Part shown: positions 1 through 10,350 of the stretch, one piece after another
How positions within the stretch are numbered: position 1 is the first letter of the stretch
How the letters are laid out: each line of letters begins with the position of its first letter
Assembly: GCF_006546935.1 (NCBI RefSeq)
Contig: NZ_SMDN01000003.1
Span: 16,321-80,320, forward strand
From: Mycoplasmopsis mucosicanis
Lineage (GTDB): Bacteria > Bacillota_I > Bacilli_A > Mycoplasmatales > Metamycoplasmataceae
Direction: 5' to 3'
Length of the DNA: 64,000 nt
Made by a program: the position numbers and the translations under genes
Notes under the pieces: generated by a model
The model's database searches: none
Seen by the model: only the letters and a program-made list of their open reading frames with translations
Told to the model about the DNA's origin: nothing

Positions 1-1927
1 CATCTTCAGCATTGAGCACATCTTTACGTAAAATGTAACCTTCTTTGTTGTCCCGAATGTCTTTAGTAGGGTTTTTAAGTGATTCTAAGATTAGATTGAT
101 GTCATAGACGTTTGAGTTAAGTTTGCTTGCTAATTCTTCAATATTTGCACTTTCAAGAATGCTTGTATCAATATTGTTTAAATCAATGTTTAATAACTCA
201 CAAAGTCTAGTTGCAAGTTCATAGGATTCAGGGTGTATTGAAGTGCGGTCAAAAAAGTTTTTTGAGTCATGAATTCTTAAAAAACCAATACATTGTTCAA
301 ATGCTTTAGGTCCAATACCCTTAACATCTTTAAGTTCATTTCGGTTGCTAAATTTTTTGATTTCGTTTCTGTGTTCAATGATATTTTGCGCAGTTTTTTC
401 ACTAAGTCCAGAAATATAAGTTAATATAACCTTTGAAGCAGTGTTAAGATCAACACCAACCTGGTTAACAACTTTATCAATCTTGAACTCAAGTGCTTTA
501 GATAAATCTTTTTGGTTTACATCGTGTTGATATTGACCTATGCCTATTGAACGAGGTTCAATTTTTATTAATTCATTTAAAGGGTCTTGAAAACGTCTAC
601 CAATGTTAATAGCCGGGCGTTCTTCAACACTAAAATCTGGAAATTCTTCAATTGCAATCTTAGATGCTGAATAAACAGAAGCACCAACTTCTGAAACGAC
701 AACATACGAAATATCAGTGTTTTGGTCAAATTTGTGTTCTTTAATAAGGTTTGCGATGAACTCTTCTGTTTCTCTTGAGGCCGTTCCATTACCAATAGCA
801 ATTACATTGACTTTGTATTTGTTTATGAGTCTATTAATTATTGATTTTGCTTGCTCAATTTTAAGTTTAGGTGGTGTTGGAAAAATAATATCTTTTTCTA
901 AAAAGTTGCCTTGAGGGTCTAAAACAGCAACCTTGCAACCATGAATATATGCAGGGTCAATAGCTAAAACTGTTTTATTTTTAACTGCTGGTCAAAGCAA
1001 CATGTTTTCAAGACTGTTTGCAAATAATTCGACCGCTTCCTTTTCAGCGCGTGTGAATAAGTCTGCTTTAATTTCGCGAATTATTGAAGGATAAATTAAA
1101 CGATCAAGACTATCTTGCAGAGCTTCATGAATTATTTTTCCTGTACGTTTGTTTTTGAAAAATAATGAATCAAGATGGTATAAAATGTGTTTTTCATTGA
1201 ATTTAATGTCATAAGAAACAATTTTTTTATCTTCTGCACGAGAAATGGCAAGTATTCTGTGGTTTGGTATTGATTTGACTGCTTCTTTAAAATCGTAATA
1301 TTGTGCAAAGACTTCATTTTCGTCTTCAGCACCTTTTTTCAATTTTGTTTCAATAAAACCAAATTGAAGTAATTGATTTTTAACATATTCACGTGTAGAA
1401 ATGTCTTGTGAAATTCATTGACTAATAATGTATTTTGCTTGTTCAAGTGCAAATTCAATTGTTGGAACTTTGTCGTTTAAGAAATTTTTAGCAGCATTAT
1501 AAACATTGAATTTTTCAGATGTGCTTTCAAAAATTTGTTTTGCAAGAGGTTCTAGACCAAGCGTAATTGCTTCAGTAGCCTTTGTTTTTTTACCTACTTT
1601 GAATGGTTCATAAATGTTTTCAACTTCAGCTTTTGTTTCAGCTAAATCAATCTTATTTTCAATGTCTTTAGTTAAAAGTTGTTTCTCTGCAAGTATTGTT
1701 TTTATTGCTTCTTTTCGCTTGTTTAACTCAATGTTGTAAGTGTATAAATCAGAGATTTGTTGAATAATTTCTTCATCAAGTCCACCAGTTGATTCTTTTC
1801 TATATCGAGCAATGAATGGAACGGTTGAGCCTTCAGACAATAAATCAAGTACAGAGCGTACTTGATCTATTCTGATATTTAATTTTTTCGCAACAAAATC
1901 TTGTGATATATCTATTTTTTGATTCAT
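1..1927 (-). CDS. tex: Tex-family S1/RNA-binding transcription accessory protein (partial, C-terminus off the window)
   Basis: The 642 visible residues run off the window's left edge. The N-terminus (ISQDFVAKKLNIRIDQVRSV, then FIARYRKE near residue 40) is the Tex N-terminal helical domain. It is followed by a YqgF-like RNase H fold (ILAISRAEDKK; VLAIDPAYIHGCKVAVLD near residue 320) and helix-hairpin-helix segments (LKDVKGIGPKAFEQCIGFLR). The C-terminal S1 domain should lie beyond base 1. Tex proteins bind nucleic acid and influence transcription and RNA decay, but no single reaction is settled. Several TGA Trp codons are read through and no frameshift was seen. The ATG at 1927 follows closely on the 1945-3096 gene, suggesting co-transcription. 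Confidence 0.9.
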
Positions 1928-1944
1928 TTTTTAATCCTTAATTA

Positions 1945-3096
1945 TTAAATTTGGTTGCTTTGAGCAGCTTTTTTGTGTTTTTTTACTTTTTTATTATCTA
2001 GATAGGCCGACAAGAATTTTTTAGCGATTTTTTTGGTTTCTTGATCAACATCATCTCCAAGAAATGTTTTTGCTAATTCATCGGCAACTGCATCACGTTT
2101 TTCAGGTGGTATATTGGTTCCGATTTTGTTTATATTAGGTGGAAGAACAACATCAACATTTACGCTATCAGCGTCTTGATTATGTTTCTTTACCACATCA
2201 ACGAATTCAGTAATTTTTTGTTTAACTTGTTTCTTTTGATTATCGGTTATTGGAATGTTTTTTAACTCTTTTTTGAATACGTTGAATGATTCATCAGTTT
2301 TTGTTATTCCGCTTACTAATACATCAACTGTTTTTGTTACTTCATTAATTGAATTTGTTTGATCAGGGTTTAATTTTTTTGGAAAAGGTGTTACTACAAC
2401 TGCATTTTTTTCCACATCATATTCAACCTTTGAGTCTTTAAAAACATCAGAAATGTCTTTAATTTTTTCTATTTTTATGTTTTGATTTTTAAGTTCAATA
2501 AATGTTTGAAAAAGAGGCACTAGTCTTGATATACCAATAATTTTTCCATTAGATATGCCACTTAATATTTTGTCATTAATTTCAATTACTTTATTAGGTC
2601 CTCCAACACCTGCAATATTAGAAATACTCATCGATAAAGGAAGTACGGTTATTGGTGCAACCAAAGCACCTGTTATTCTATGAATACCGACTTTTTTGTC
2701 TCTTTTTTTCAATTTTTTAACAGTTATTCGTGAAAGTGTTGAAACTAAATCAGCAATAATTAAAGAAATTATGTGTGCTGGTATGAATATTACAAGGAGT
2801 AAAATACCGGCCACAACACCATCTATTTCTGTTTTATACTTCATGTAATATTCTTTTATTTTCGCATCAGGCAGTGTGATATGCTCAATGAGGCTAAATT
2901 TAGATACAAAGATTACACCTGCAATTGAGTAGGCTAATGTAAGCATCAATAGAATAAATGAAGGTCAAAATCCTTTAGTTACACCTCAAAGCACAGCTAA
3001 CAAGATTAATACTGCATAAATTCCTATTACTAGGTATGCTAATCAATTGTGATTGCCTACAAAAAAGTTAGAAAGTTTAGTTATAAAGTCATTCAT
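1945..3096 (-). CDS. Multi-pass membrane protein, possibly CvpA-like
   Basis: 383 aa starting at the ATG at 3096; the start includes three Trp-TGA codons in the first 40 residues. The N-terminal 150 residues hold about four hydrophobic segments (LAYLVIGIYAVLILLAVLWG; LTLAYSIAGVIFVSKF; VVAGILLLVIFIPAHIISLI), followed by a short Gly/Ser-rich membrane stretch. The C-terminal half is soluble, Lys/Asp-rich and ends in a strongly basic tail (KKVKKHKKAAQ). The early KGF-type turn and helix pattern resemble CvpA/colicin V production-like proteins, but that is a weak impression. It lies 17 nt upstream of tex on the same strand and is probably in its operon. Function unknown. Confidence 0.75.
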
Positions 3097-3134
3097 AAAA
3101 ATTATTATATATTTATTTTTAATTAATAATTAAA

Positions 3135-3154
3135 AAAGACACATTTGTGTCTTT
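3135..3154 (-). terminator. Intrinsic terminator after def
   Basis: On the minus strand AAAGACAC-AAAT-GTGTCTTT is followed by further T residues. It begins immediately after the def stop codon. Confidence 0.7.
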
Positions 3155-3155
3155 G

Positions 3156-3743
3156 CTAGTCTATTAAACGTGAATTTTCCACCTGCTTAAAAGGATTTGA
3201 TTTATTAATATGATCAATAAATAATTTGCCATTTAAATGGTCTAATTCATGTTGAGCAACAATTGCTAAATATCCAGTTAAATCTACTCGCACTCATTTA
3301 TTTTGAAAATATGAGTATGCTTCAAAAATTATTCGGTTTGCTCTATAAACATATCCACGTTGGTTTTTGATATTGCTTCCAACACTCAAACAACCCTCAC
3401 CCTCAATTAAAGAAGCTTTAAAATCGCTTTTTGTAATAATTTTTGGATTAATAAACAAGTCGCGCAATGTTTTTTGCTTTCCTTCAAGAAGAGGTGAATC
3501 TTGGTCGCTAAAATTAATATAAAACATATTTTTTAATATTCCATATTGAACAGCCGCAACACCTACTCCAGGTTGATATTCAGTATCCTCTTGTTGACTA
3601 TTATCAATATGATAGATCATTGCTTCGGCGAGTTGTTTATCTTCATCATTTAGAGGTCAAGGGACATCGTGAGATTTTTTTCTCAAAACTTTGTTAGGCA
3701 ACTGAACAATATTAAATTGTTTTACTTTCAATTTATAATTCAT
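3156..3743 (-). CDS. def: Peptide deformylase
   Basis: 195 aa metallohydrolase that removes the formyl group from nascent protein N-termini in the cytosol. All three family motifs are present: [11 protein letters not shown] (motif 1, Gly-rich with Gln), EGCLSV (motif 2, metal-binding Cys) and QHELDH (motif 3, the two His ligands and catalytic Glu). The protein is slightly longer than typical, with an insert ([11 protein letters not shown]) between motifs 1 and 2 as in other Gram-positive type 2 enzymes. The ATG at 3743 is only 34 nt from the divergent rsmD start, so the two genes share a short promoter region. It ends in a terminator. Confidence 0.93.
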
Positions 3744-3777
3744 ATTTATAATAATAACACAAATAAATGGAGTTTAG

Positions 3778-4326
3778 ATGCTAAGAGTAATTTCAGGAAA
3801 ATATAGACACAGACTATTGCAAAGACCAAATGAGCAGATTACTAGACCAACAAAAGATTCAGTGCGTGAAGCAATTTTTAATGCACTGCGTTTTGATATT
3901 GAAAATTCAATAGTTTTGGACATTTTTGCAGGTTCGGGTTCATTAGGTATTGAAGCATTAAGTAATGGAGCAATGAAATGCATCTTTGTAGAGAGCAAAA
4001 AAAAAGTTTTCAATATTCTTAATCAAAATCTTAACTCGCTAAATATTAAAAATGCTGATGTTTATTGCACTGATGCACTAAATTTTTTAAATAGCAAACA
4101 AGGAATCAAATTCAAGTATATTTTTGTTGATCCGCCTTATCGTGAAGTGGAATTATTGAACCAAGTTTTAGAACTTATTTTTTCTTATAAATTTTTAGAA
4201 TCTAATGGCCTTGTTGTTGTTGAAATTGATGATGTAAATAAAATAAAGTTACCAAAAAAATCATGCATTCAAAAACTCAAAAAATATGGTTTAACTTCCA
4301 TTGTTTATATTTCACACAATAATTAA
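3778..4326 (+). CDS. rsmD: 16S rRNA (guanine-966-N2)-methyltransferase RsmD
   Basis: 182 aa class I SAM-dependent methyltransferase. MLRVISGKYR at the N-terminus and RPTKDSVREAIFNAL are diagnostic of RsmD. DIFAGSGSLGIEAL is the SAM-binding motif I, and FVDPPYR is the catalytic (D/N)PPY motif IV. It methylates G966 of 16S rRNA in assembled small-subunit particles. The length equals the family norm. A Shine-Dalgarno (GGAG) precedes the ATG by six bases. It is divergent from def and converges on the SRP RNA gene. Confidence 0.92.
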   Translation: MLRVISGKYRHRLLQRPNEQITRPTKDSVREAIFNALRFDIENSIVLDIFAGSGSLGIEALSNGAMKCIFVESKKKVFNILNQNLNSLNIKNADVYCTDALNFLNSKQGIKFKYIFVDPPYREVELLNQVLELIFSYKFLESNGLVVVEIDDVNKIKLPKKSCIQKLKKYGLTSIVYISHNN

Positions 4327-4387
4327 AATTTTTAATTTCAGACGTTTTATGTTTAATCAATTTATTTATAAGCAGAGCAATTTTGCT

Positions 4388-4411
4388 AAAAGTACTCAAA
4401 AACGTGTAAAA
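4388..4411. repeat. Dispersed intergenic palindrome, degenerate copy
   Basis: AAAAGTACTCAAAAACGTGT carries the core of the repeat also found at 11817, 31531, 39549, 43270, 45732 and 55122. It lies between rsmD and the 3' end of the SRP RNA. The outer ACC/GGT arms are eroded. Confidence 0.5.
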
Positions 4412-4415
4412 AAAA

Positions 4416-4492
4416 GCTAACAGACACAACACTATTGACGTGGCTGCTATGTTCCCATCCTGACCAGTTTACAACGTTATTGTTCTATTAGC
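4416..4492 (-). ncRNA. ffs: Signal recognition particle RNA (4.5S type, short bacterial form)
   Basis: The minus strand reads GCTAATAG at the 5' end and ends in CTGTTAGC, which pair to close a long rod. The apical domain is clear: GGTCAGG, the GGAA tetraloop context (ATGGGAACAT) and AGCAGCC, the conserved Ffh-binding loops. A T8 run follows the 3' end as terminator. A TATAAT at 4504-4499 lies 6-7 nt before the 5' end, with a TTACCA-like -35. The RNA is about 77 nt, matching the short SRP RNA of mycoplasmas. It forms the SRP with Ffh for co-translational membrane targeting. Confidence 0.93.
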
Positions 4493-4498
4493 ATAAAT

Positions 4499-4504
4499 AT
4501 TATA
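4499..4504 (-). promoter_or_regulatory. -10 box of the SRP RNA promoter
   Basis: TATAAT on the minus strand lies six bases before the 5' GCTAAT of the SRP RNA, with TTACCA 17 nt further upstream. The same gap holds the -10 of the divergent lacI-type gene (TATAAT at 4536-4541). Confidence 0.6.
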
Positions 4505-4547
4505 AAAGAAACAAAAAAATATGGTAATAATTTTATATAATTAAATT

Positions 4548-5525
4548 ATGAGAAGTTTTTCATATAAAGATGTTTCGAAATTGGCTAAAGTGTCAATATC
4601 AACTGTTTCTAGATACTACAATGGTGGTTATGTAAGTAAAAAAACTCGTGGAAAAATTGAAAAAGTTGTTAAGGAGCATGGATATTATCCGAATAATGGA
4701 GCAAGACTTATTAAAGGGAGAAGTCGTTCTATATTTACAATTGTTCCTGAAACTTTTAAAAATGCATATAACCACATTATTACTGGTATTGAGAAAAGTG
4801 CAAGAAATCGCAATAAAAAGGTGTTTATTATTCACTCGACACCTGAGCAAGAAGACTTTATTGAGATAATCAAATATTGTATGTCTTGAAAACCAAATGC
4901 AATTGTGCTATTTTTGCCAAGTTTTGACAACGATAAAATTATTAAATATATTAAAGAGCATGTTTTTGAAACAACGCTTGTTATTTATGGTGAACAAATT
5001 ACAGGATTAAACTGAATAGATGTCGATGTTGAGAATGCTTTCTTCTCGGTAACACAAAAATTTATTAGTTATATTGAAGAAGGTCAAAAACTTATTTATG
5101 CAGACGACTACAAACTTTCACCACGCCAAAAAGACTTAAGATTTTCAGGATTTAGACAAGCTTGCGAAAAAAATGGAGTTTTATACGAACGATATTTAAT
5201 AGATAATAAAAAAATATATGAAGTTCAACGATTTCAAAAATACCTTATTGATAATGGACATGTTAATGTTGTGTGTTCAACGCACGAATCATTTATCAAT
5301 TTAGTTAGTTCAAACGATAATCAATTGCGCCTTACTGATATAGGTACAAGTTCAATATATGATACTCAGCGAAAATACAAAACAAAAATTTTCATTGACT
5401 ATCAAAAGATTGGTGAACACATTGAAGGAATCATAACTGAACAAGAAACTAAAAAAGCAGAAAACAACTTTAATGAACCTTCAGAAATTGTGTTTAAACC
5501 AATGATAATTACACAAAACAAGTAG
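4548..5525 (+). CDS. LacI/GalR-family transcriptional regulator
   Basis: 325 aa. Residues 4-50 are a LacI-type helix-turn-helix (YKDVSKLAKVSISTVSRYYN) with the hinge-helix region (GYYPNNGARLIKGRS). The rest is a periplasmic-binding-protein-like effector domain of normal length. The ligand cannot be inferred: no sugar transport or catabolic genes adjoin it, so it probably acts in trans. TATAAT at 4536-4541 lies only seven bases before the ATG and no Shine-Dalgarno is present, suggesting a leaderless mRNA. It is transcribed away from the SRP RNA and ends at the terminator shared with smpB. Confidence 0.88.
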
Positions 5526-5535
5526 TTTTTCAATA

Positions 5536-5569
5536 AAAAACAGAGATTTTGATTGATTTCTCTGTTTTT
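5536..5569. terminator. Bidirectional terminator between the lacI-type gene and smpB
   Basis: AAAAACAGAGA pairs with TCTCTGTTTTT across a 12-nt loop, with a T or A run on either side. It overlaps the smpB stop codon. Confidence 0.75.
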
Positions 5570-6011
5570 ATTTGTAGTTTTGCATAACTTTACGAAGATA
5601 TTTTTCAGTATCTTTTTTCTTCATTTCTTGTCTTTTGTCTGCTTTATTCATAGCAACCACAAGTGCAATTTCAAGTTTAATTTTTGAATTATTAGCAAAA
5701 TAAATTTTTACAGGCAAAACAGTTGCATTACCCATTTTATCTTTTTTGCTTTGCAAACGTAGCAGTTCATTTTTATGCATTAAAAGTTTGCGGTCTTGTG
5801 TTTCATCACATTTTACAAGCATGAATTGTTTGAATGTTGCATTACATAAAAAAAGTTCATTTTTGCGAAAAAAACAATAAGCATTAGTTAGTTGAACAGT
5901 ATTTGCGCGGGCTGACTTAACTTCTCAACCTTGTAAAACGATACCAACTTCATATTTTTCAATGATGTTATGGCCATACAGACCTTTTCTATTGTCGCTT
6001 ATTAGTTTCAT
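5568..6011 (-). CDS. smpB: SsrA-binding protein SmpB
   Basis: 147 aa. KLISDNRKGLYGHNIIEKYE, GIVLQGWEVKSAR (with a TGA Trp) and NAYCFFRKNELFLCNA match the SmpB beta-barrel. The basic C-terminal tail (KADKRQEMKKKDTEKYLRKV) enters the ribosomal mRNA channel. SmpB delivers tmRNA to stalled ribosomes for trans-translation. The tmRNA gene itself is not in the window. TATAAT at 6025-6020 is about nine bases before the ATG with no Shine-Dalgarno, implying a leaderless or nearly leaderless transcript. It is divergent from the RM system A methyltransferase. Confidence 0.93.
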
Positions 6012-6047
6012 ATTGCTCTATTATACTAAATAATTTTTCAGTCTTTT

Positions 6048-6075
6048 TTGACTAAAAAATATGCATTAATATAAA
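6048..6075 (+). promoter_or_regulatory. Promoter of RM system A methyltransferase
   Basis: TTGACT (-35, 6048-6053), a 16-nt spacer and TATAAA (-10, 6070-6075) lie 11 nt before the ATG at 6086. This leaves almost no 5' leader and there is no Shine-Dalgarno. Confidence 0.6.
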
Positions 6076-6085
6076 ATAAATATAT

Positions 6086-7111
6086 ATGAATAAAGAGCGC
6101 TTAGGACAGGTTTTTACACCATTAAATATTGTTAAAAAAATGGTCAATTTAATTACATTTAACAAACCTAATTTAGTTCTTGAACCTTCATCGGGAACTG
6201 GTAATTTTTACTTTGAATTAATAAAAAAATATGACAATGTGATTGGAGTAGAAATTGACCAAAACATTGCTCATAAAGGCGCTTTGGTAAAATCATACTT
6301 TGAAACTAAATTTAAAGCAGACGTGATAATCGGTAATCCACCATATGTAGAATTCAAAAATATATATCAAAAACCACAATCAAATATTCTTGTTCATAAA
6401 CCCAACCTATTTCACTTCTTTTTACAGAAGGCTCTTGATGATCTTAATGATAATGGAGAACTTATTTGAATAGTTTCAAGTTCAATTTTTACTAATTCAT
6501 CTGCAAAAGAATTAAATAAAAAAATATTTCATGATTTTTCAATCACTTATTGAGAACAGATGCCTGAAAACATTTGACAAAATGCTGCCGTTCCTACTGC
6601 AATAGTTAAAATTGTTAAACAAAAAAACCATCCTCAAAAATTGGATTATTTTTTGAGTAATGGCAAAATTATTTTTGGAAATAGGGTTGTGTCTATTACT
6701 GATGTAGTGATAAAAGTAGGTGGTGCAAGTGGTTTTAAAAATAATCTTTCTTCAGGACCAATTGACTTAGTCGACTCTCAGACTGAACGAACAAAACAAA
6801 CTATAAAGATTACATATGAACCTAAAAAGTGAATTAGACCAGTACCTAAAGCACCTAAAAACTTTAAGTACATGATTTTTGTAAATACAAAAACAAGAAA
6901 CGAACATCCTTTTTATATGCTTGAAAATCTCAAACAAAACGAATTTATTCACTATGATGCCGCAGTGTTAGCTATTTACACATTTAGCAATATCAATGAA
7001 ACCAAAGATCTGATGGATAAATTAAATAATTTTGATTGAGAAAAAGCAGGAATTAAAAAAGACGGTAGATTTCACTTTTCTCAAAGCATTTTACATGCGA
7101 TGCTTTGCTAA
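6086..7111 (+). CDS. N6-adenine DNA methyltransferase (RM system A)
   Basis: 341 aa. LGQVFTPLNIVKKMVNLI is motif X (the VFTP signature of TaqI/type I-like methylases). LEPSSGTGNF is SAM motif I, and VIIGNPPYVEF is the NPPY catalytic motif IV. The order X-I-IV makes it a gamma-class N6-adenine methylase. The target-recognition part is the Trp-rich C-terminal third. It converges on the endonuclease gene with a 4-bp overlap of coding ends (7108-7111), so the two form a compact RM unit. The host DNA is presumably protected by this enzyme. The recognition sequence cannot be read from the protein. Confidence 0.88.
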
Positions 7112-7824
7112 TTATCAATATTTTGTTCAAAATATTCAAAGAAATCGTGCTCGATTTGAGCTCTTTTTTTGATGCTTTCAGCAAAATTGTCAAGTATAAA
7201 TTTCTTTGCTTGTTCAAATGTACGCTCAATTTTTTGACGGTTGTCGCTTCAAACACATTGAAAAGGTAGGTTATTACCATTTGGAGTTAATGATTTTAAT
7301 TGTTTAAGAGAATTTCAAAATAAATCGCTTGTATCGTTTTTATTTATCACAATAAAATAATAGTCTTCATTATTTGGTTGCATATTTTGCTTAAGCTCCA
7401 TAAAATATTTGCTTCAATTTATTTGATTATCAAATTCTGGTGCTTTACCTGTTAATGCAAAATATACACCTAATTTTGAGTTTAGATTATCGCTACGACC
7501 CTTATCAATATAGGTTGTTTTGATGTTTATAGGAATAAGCTTATTATCAGTCTCTAATGCCAAATCAAATCAATGTCTGATCTTTGGAATTATTAGTTTT
7601 ATACCTCTTTTATTAAAAAAATCATTCAATTCATTATTCATCGCTATTTGATTAATAATCTCTTGTTCATCCAATGCAGAATTTATTCGACCATCTTCAT
7701 TATGAGGTGATAAAGTTATTTTTATTTCACTCAATTTTTTTGTAATATATTCAATCGCTTCATGATCACTATTTTTAAATTTCATACATTTCATTGTACA
7801 TTTTTCTTCGCTTAAAGCAAACAT
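7108..7824 (-). CDS. Putative type II restriction endonuclease, EcoRV-like PD-(D/E)XK fold (RM system A)
   Basis: 238 aa partner of the convergent methylase. The stretch FDLALETDNKLIPINIKTTY resembles the EcoRV active-site strand (IDIKTTY), with the first acidic residue of the D-x-K motif replaced by Asn (AAC codon checked on the strand). Later motifs such as NGNNLPFQCVWSDNR look like a DNA-facing region. Codons for ten or more residues, including Trp-TGA, are intact. The ATG at 7824 has no Shine-Dalgarno; ATG codons at 7794 and 7785 are alternative starts. Whether the Asn variant is catalytic is unknown. Family assignment is by motif resemblance only. Confidence 0.65.
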
Positions 7825-7843
7825 ATAGTTGCGGATAACAAAA

Positions 7844-7872
7844 AAAGTCGAACGTTTTTAACGTGCGACTTT
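7844..7872 (-). terminator. Terminator after trxA
   Basis: AAAGTCGCACGT and ACGTTCGACTTT pair on the minus strand around a short A-rich loop and are followed by T residues. It separates trxA from the RM A endonuclease gene only 20 nt downstream. Confidence 0.75.
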
Positions 7873-7900
7873 GCATTTTTATCTTGGTCTTTTGTTTAAA

Positions 7901-8212
7901 TTAAAGATGTTTTTTAACAATTGTTTGAAATTCAGCATATAGCATATATCCTGAACCTTTTTCAACAACTTCGCCACCTTTAATAATAAATCATGTTGGA
8001 AGAGTTTTGATACCAAATTCATTCGAAAGCATTCTGTTTTTGTCTGTATCAATACGTACAACATTAATACCATCTTTTTCAGATAATTCTTCTAATGTTG
8101 ATTTAAATAATCTACATGGTGGACATCATGTTGCATGGAAAACAATAACATAATCGCTGTGTTCTGGAAGGAATTGTTCTTTGTATTCTTGTTCATTTAA
8201 TTCTCTAAACAT
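7901..8212 (-). CDS. trxA: Thioredoxin-like protein
   Basis: 103 aa thioredoxin fold. FHATWCPPCRLF holds the redox-active CPPC motif (the usual sequence is WCGPC), the cis-Pro lies in TLPTWFI, and GSGYMLYAEF follows. It probably reduces protein disulfides in the cytosol. No thioredoxin reductase is in the window. The CPPC variant is less common than CGPC and may shift the redox potential. RBS AGGTAAGT-like sequence precedes the ATG. It is followed by a strong terminator. Confidence 0.88.
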
Positions 8213-8304
8213 ACTTACCTCTTTTCTATTTATAAAAACATTTTATTATAAAAAATGAATTTTTCAATAAAAAAACACTAATATTTTAACTTTTTGCAAA
8301 AATG

Positions 8305-10233
8305 CTATAAGTCAATATTTTTTACATACTTAGCGTTTGCTTCAATAAATTCACGACGCGGAAATACTTCATCCCCCATTAATGTTGTAAAAGCTCAGTC
8401 AGCTTGAGCAGCATCACTTATTTGAACTTGTAACATTTTTCTATTGTCAGGGTCCATAGTAGTTTCTCACAACTGTTCAGCATCCATTTCACCTAAACCT
8501 TTGTAACGTTGAACAGTAACTTTTTGTCCATCATTCATTTGAGCTAATAATTGATCTTTTTCTTGATCGCTATACACATATTTGAGTGTTTTACCTTGCT
8601 GCAATCTATATAAAGGAGGTTGAGCAATATACACAAAACCATACTCAATTAGAGGTCTAAAATATCTATAGAAAAATGTTAATAGCAGTGTTCGAATGTG
8701 TGAACCATCAACATCGGCATCGGTCATAATAACTATTTTGTGATATCTTAATTTGTTGATATTGAATTCTTCGCCAACTCCAGTACCTAGTGCAGAAATT
8801 AACGAAAGAATTTCTGCGTTTGCAAAAACTTTGCTTGGAGTGTTTTTTTCAACATTGATAACTTTTCCACGCAAAGGTAAAATCGCTTGTGTTTCACGGT
8901 TTCGACCGTTTTTGGCTGAACCACCAGCAGAATTCCCTTCGACAATATATAACTCAGAAATCTCAGCATTTTTTGAAGAACAATCAGCCAATTTTCCAGG
9001 AAGTGAACCTGAATCAAAAACAGTTTTTCGTCTTGCAGCATCACGAGCAGCTTGACCCGCAAGTCTCGACTTACGTGCATCAAGCATTTTTTGAATTAAT
9101 AATTTTGCTTCAGCAGGATTTTCGTTTAAAAATCTTTCAAGAGACTCACTAAACACTTTGTTAACGGCTATTCTAGCATCTTTATTTCCAAGTTTACCTT
9201 TAGTTTGGCCTTCAAATATTGGATCTGTGTGTTTGATTGAAATAATTGCAACAATACCCTCTTTAATATCATCACGAGTTAATTTTTCGTCCTCGTTTTT
9301 GATGTAAGAATTAAGCAACGCATACGAGTTAATCAATCGAACTAATGCATCGTAAAAACCACTTTCATGAGTACCACCTTCACCAGTAATAATGTTGTTT
9401 GCATAACTTACAACATTGCCAGTGATTTTTGTGTTATATTGAACTGCAACCTCAACATATACAGCAGGATCTTGTCCTAATGAGTACTCGCCTTCAGCAT
9501 AAATTACATCATTGTGAATTAATTTTTGACCTTTGTTAAGTTCTTTAACATAGTCAATTATTCCACCCTCAAAACGGTATTCTGCTGAAGTGTTATCTCG
9601 CTCATCGCTAACTTGAATTCTTAAACCTTTATTTAGATAAGCAATTTGTTTAGCATGGTCAATAACTGCAATTTTGTCAAAAGGGTGTTCATCCATAATG
9701 CTAAAATCTGGTTTAAATTTAATTTTTGTACCTGTATCATTTGGATCAACGTCTGCAATAACTTGTAGATGATTAACAATTTGACCACCGTTTTGAAATC
9801 TTGCATAGTGCAATTTAGAATTACGTTTTACTCAAACTTCTAAGTCTGTACTCAATGCATTAACAACTGAGGCACCTACACCATGCAAACCACCTGAAAC
9901 TTTATATGATTCAGTATCAAATTTTCCACCAGCGTGCAAAACAGTCAAAACTGTTTCAACAGTTGAAAGACCAGTTTCAGGGTGAATATCCGTCGGTATT
10001 CCCCGTCCATTATCTTCAATTTCAACATAACCATCACGTGTAAGTGTAATTGAGACAAAATTTGCATAACCAGCCATACATTCATCAACTGAGTTGTCAA
10101 CTATTTCTCAAATTAAGTGGTGTAGACCGCGTAATCCTGTTGAACCAATGTACATTCCAGGTCGAACACGAACTGCTTCAAGTCCCTTTAACACCTTGAT
10201 ATTCGATGCGCCATACTCTTTATTTTCGCTCAT
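8305..10233 (-). CDS. gyrB: DNA gyrase subunit B
   Basis: 642 aa, full length. GHKL ATPase: [24 protein letters not shown] and [14 protein letters not shown]. The Toprim domain has [14 protein letters not shown] and [22 protein letters not shown]. The C-terminal [20 protein letters not shown] and [16 protein letters not shown] are typical of GyrB; ParE normally has a different C-terminus and a KxxDSxxD style of Toprim linker. It forms the ATP-driven supercoiling A2B2 complex with GyrA, which is not in the window. A perfect AGGAGG lies before the ATG at 10233. It is divergent from the YitT-type gene. Confidence 0.9.
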
Positions 10234-10350
10234 TTTGCCTCCTTAATTAAACTATTTAATATTATATTAAATTATTCTAATTTTTGAATTATAATTATAG
10301 AAGACTAAAGCTTTTTTTAGTGTTTTTTTATACTATCGAAAGGAGAGAAA

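Noticed and set aside
8305-10233. Alternative assignment of gyrB as parE
   Set aside because: The Toprim and C-terminal sequences ([36 protein letters not shown]) are GyrB-like; ParE normally differs in both regions.
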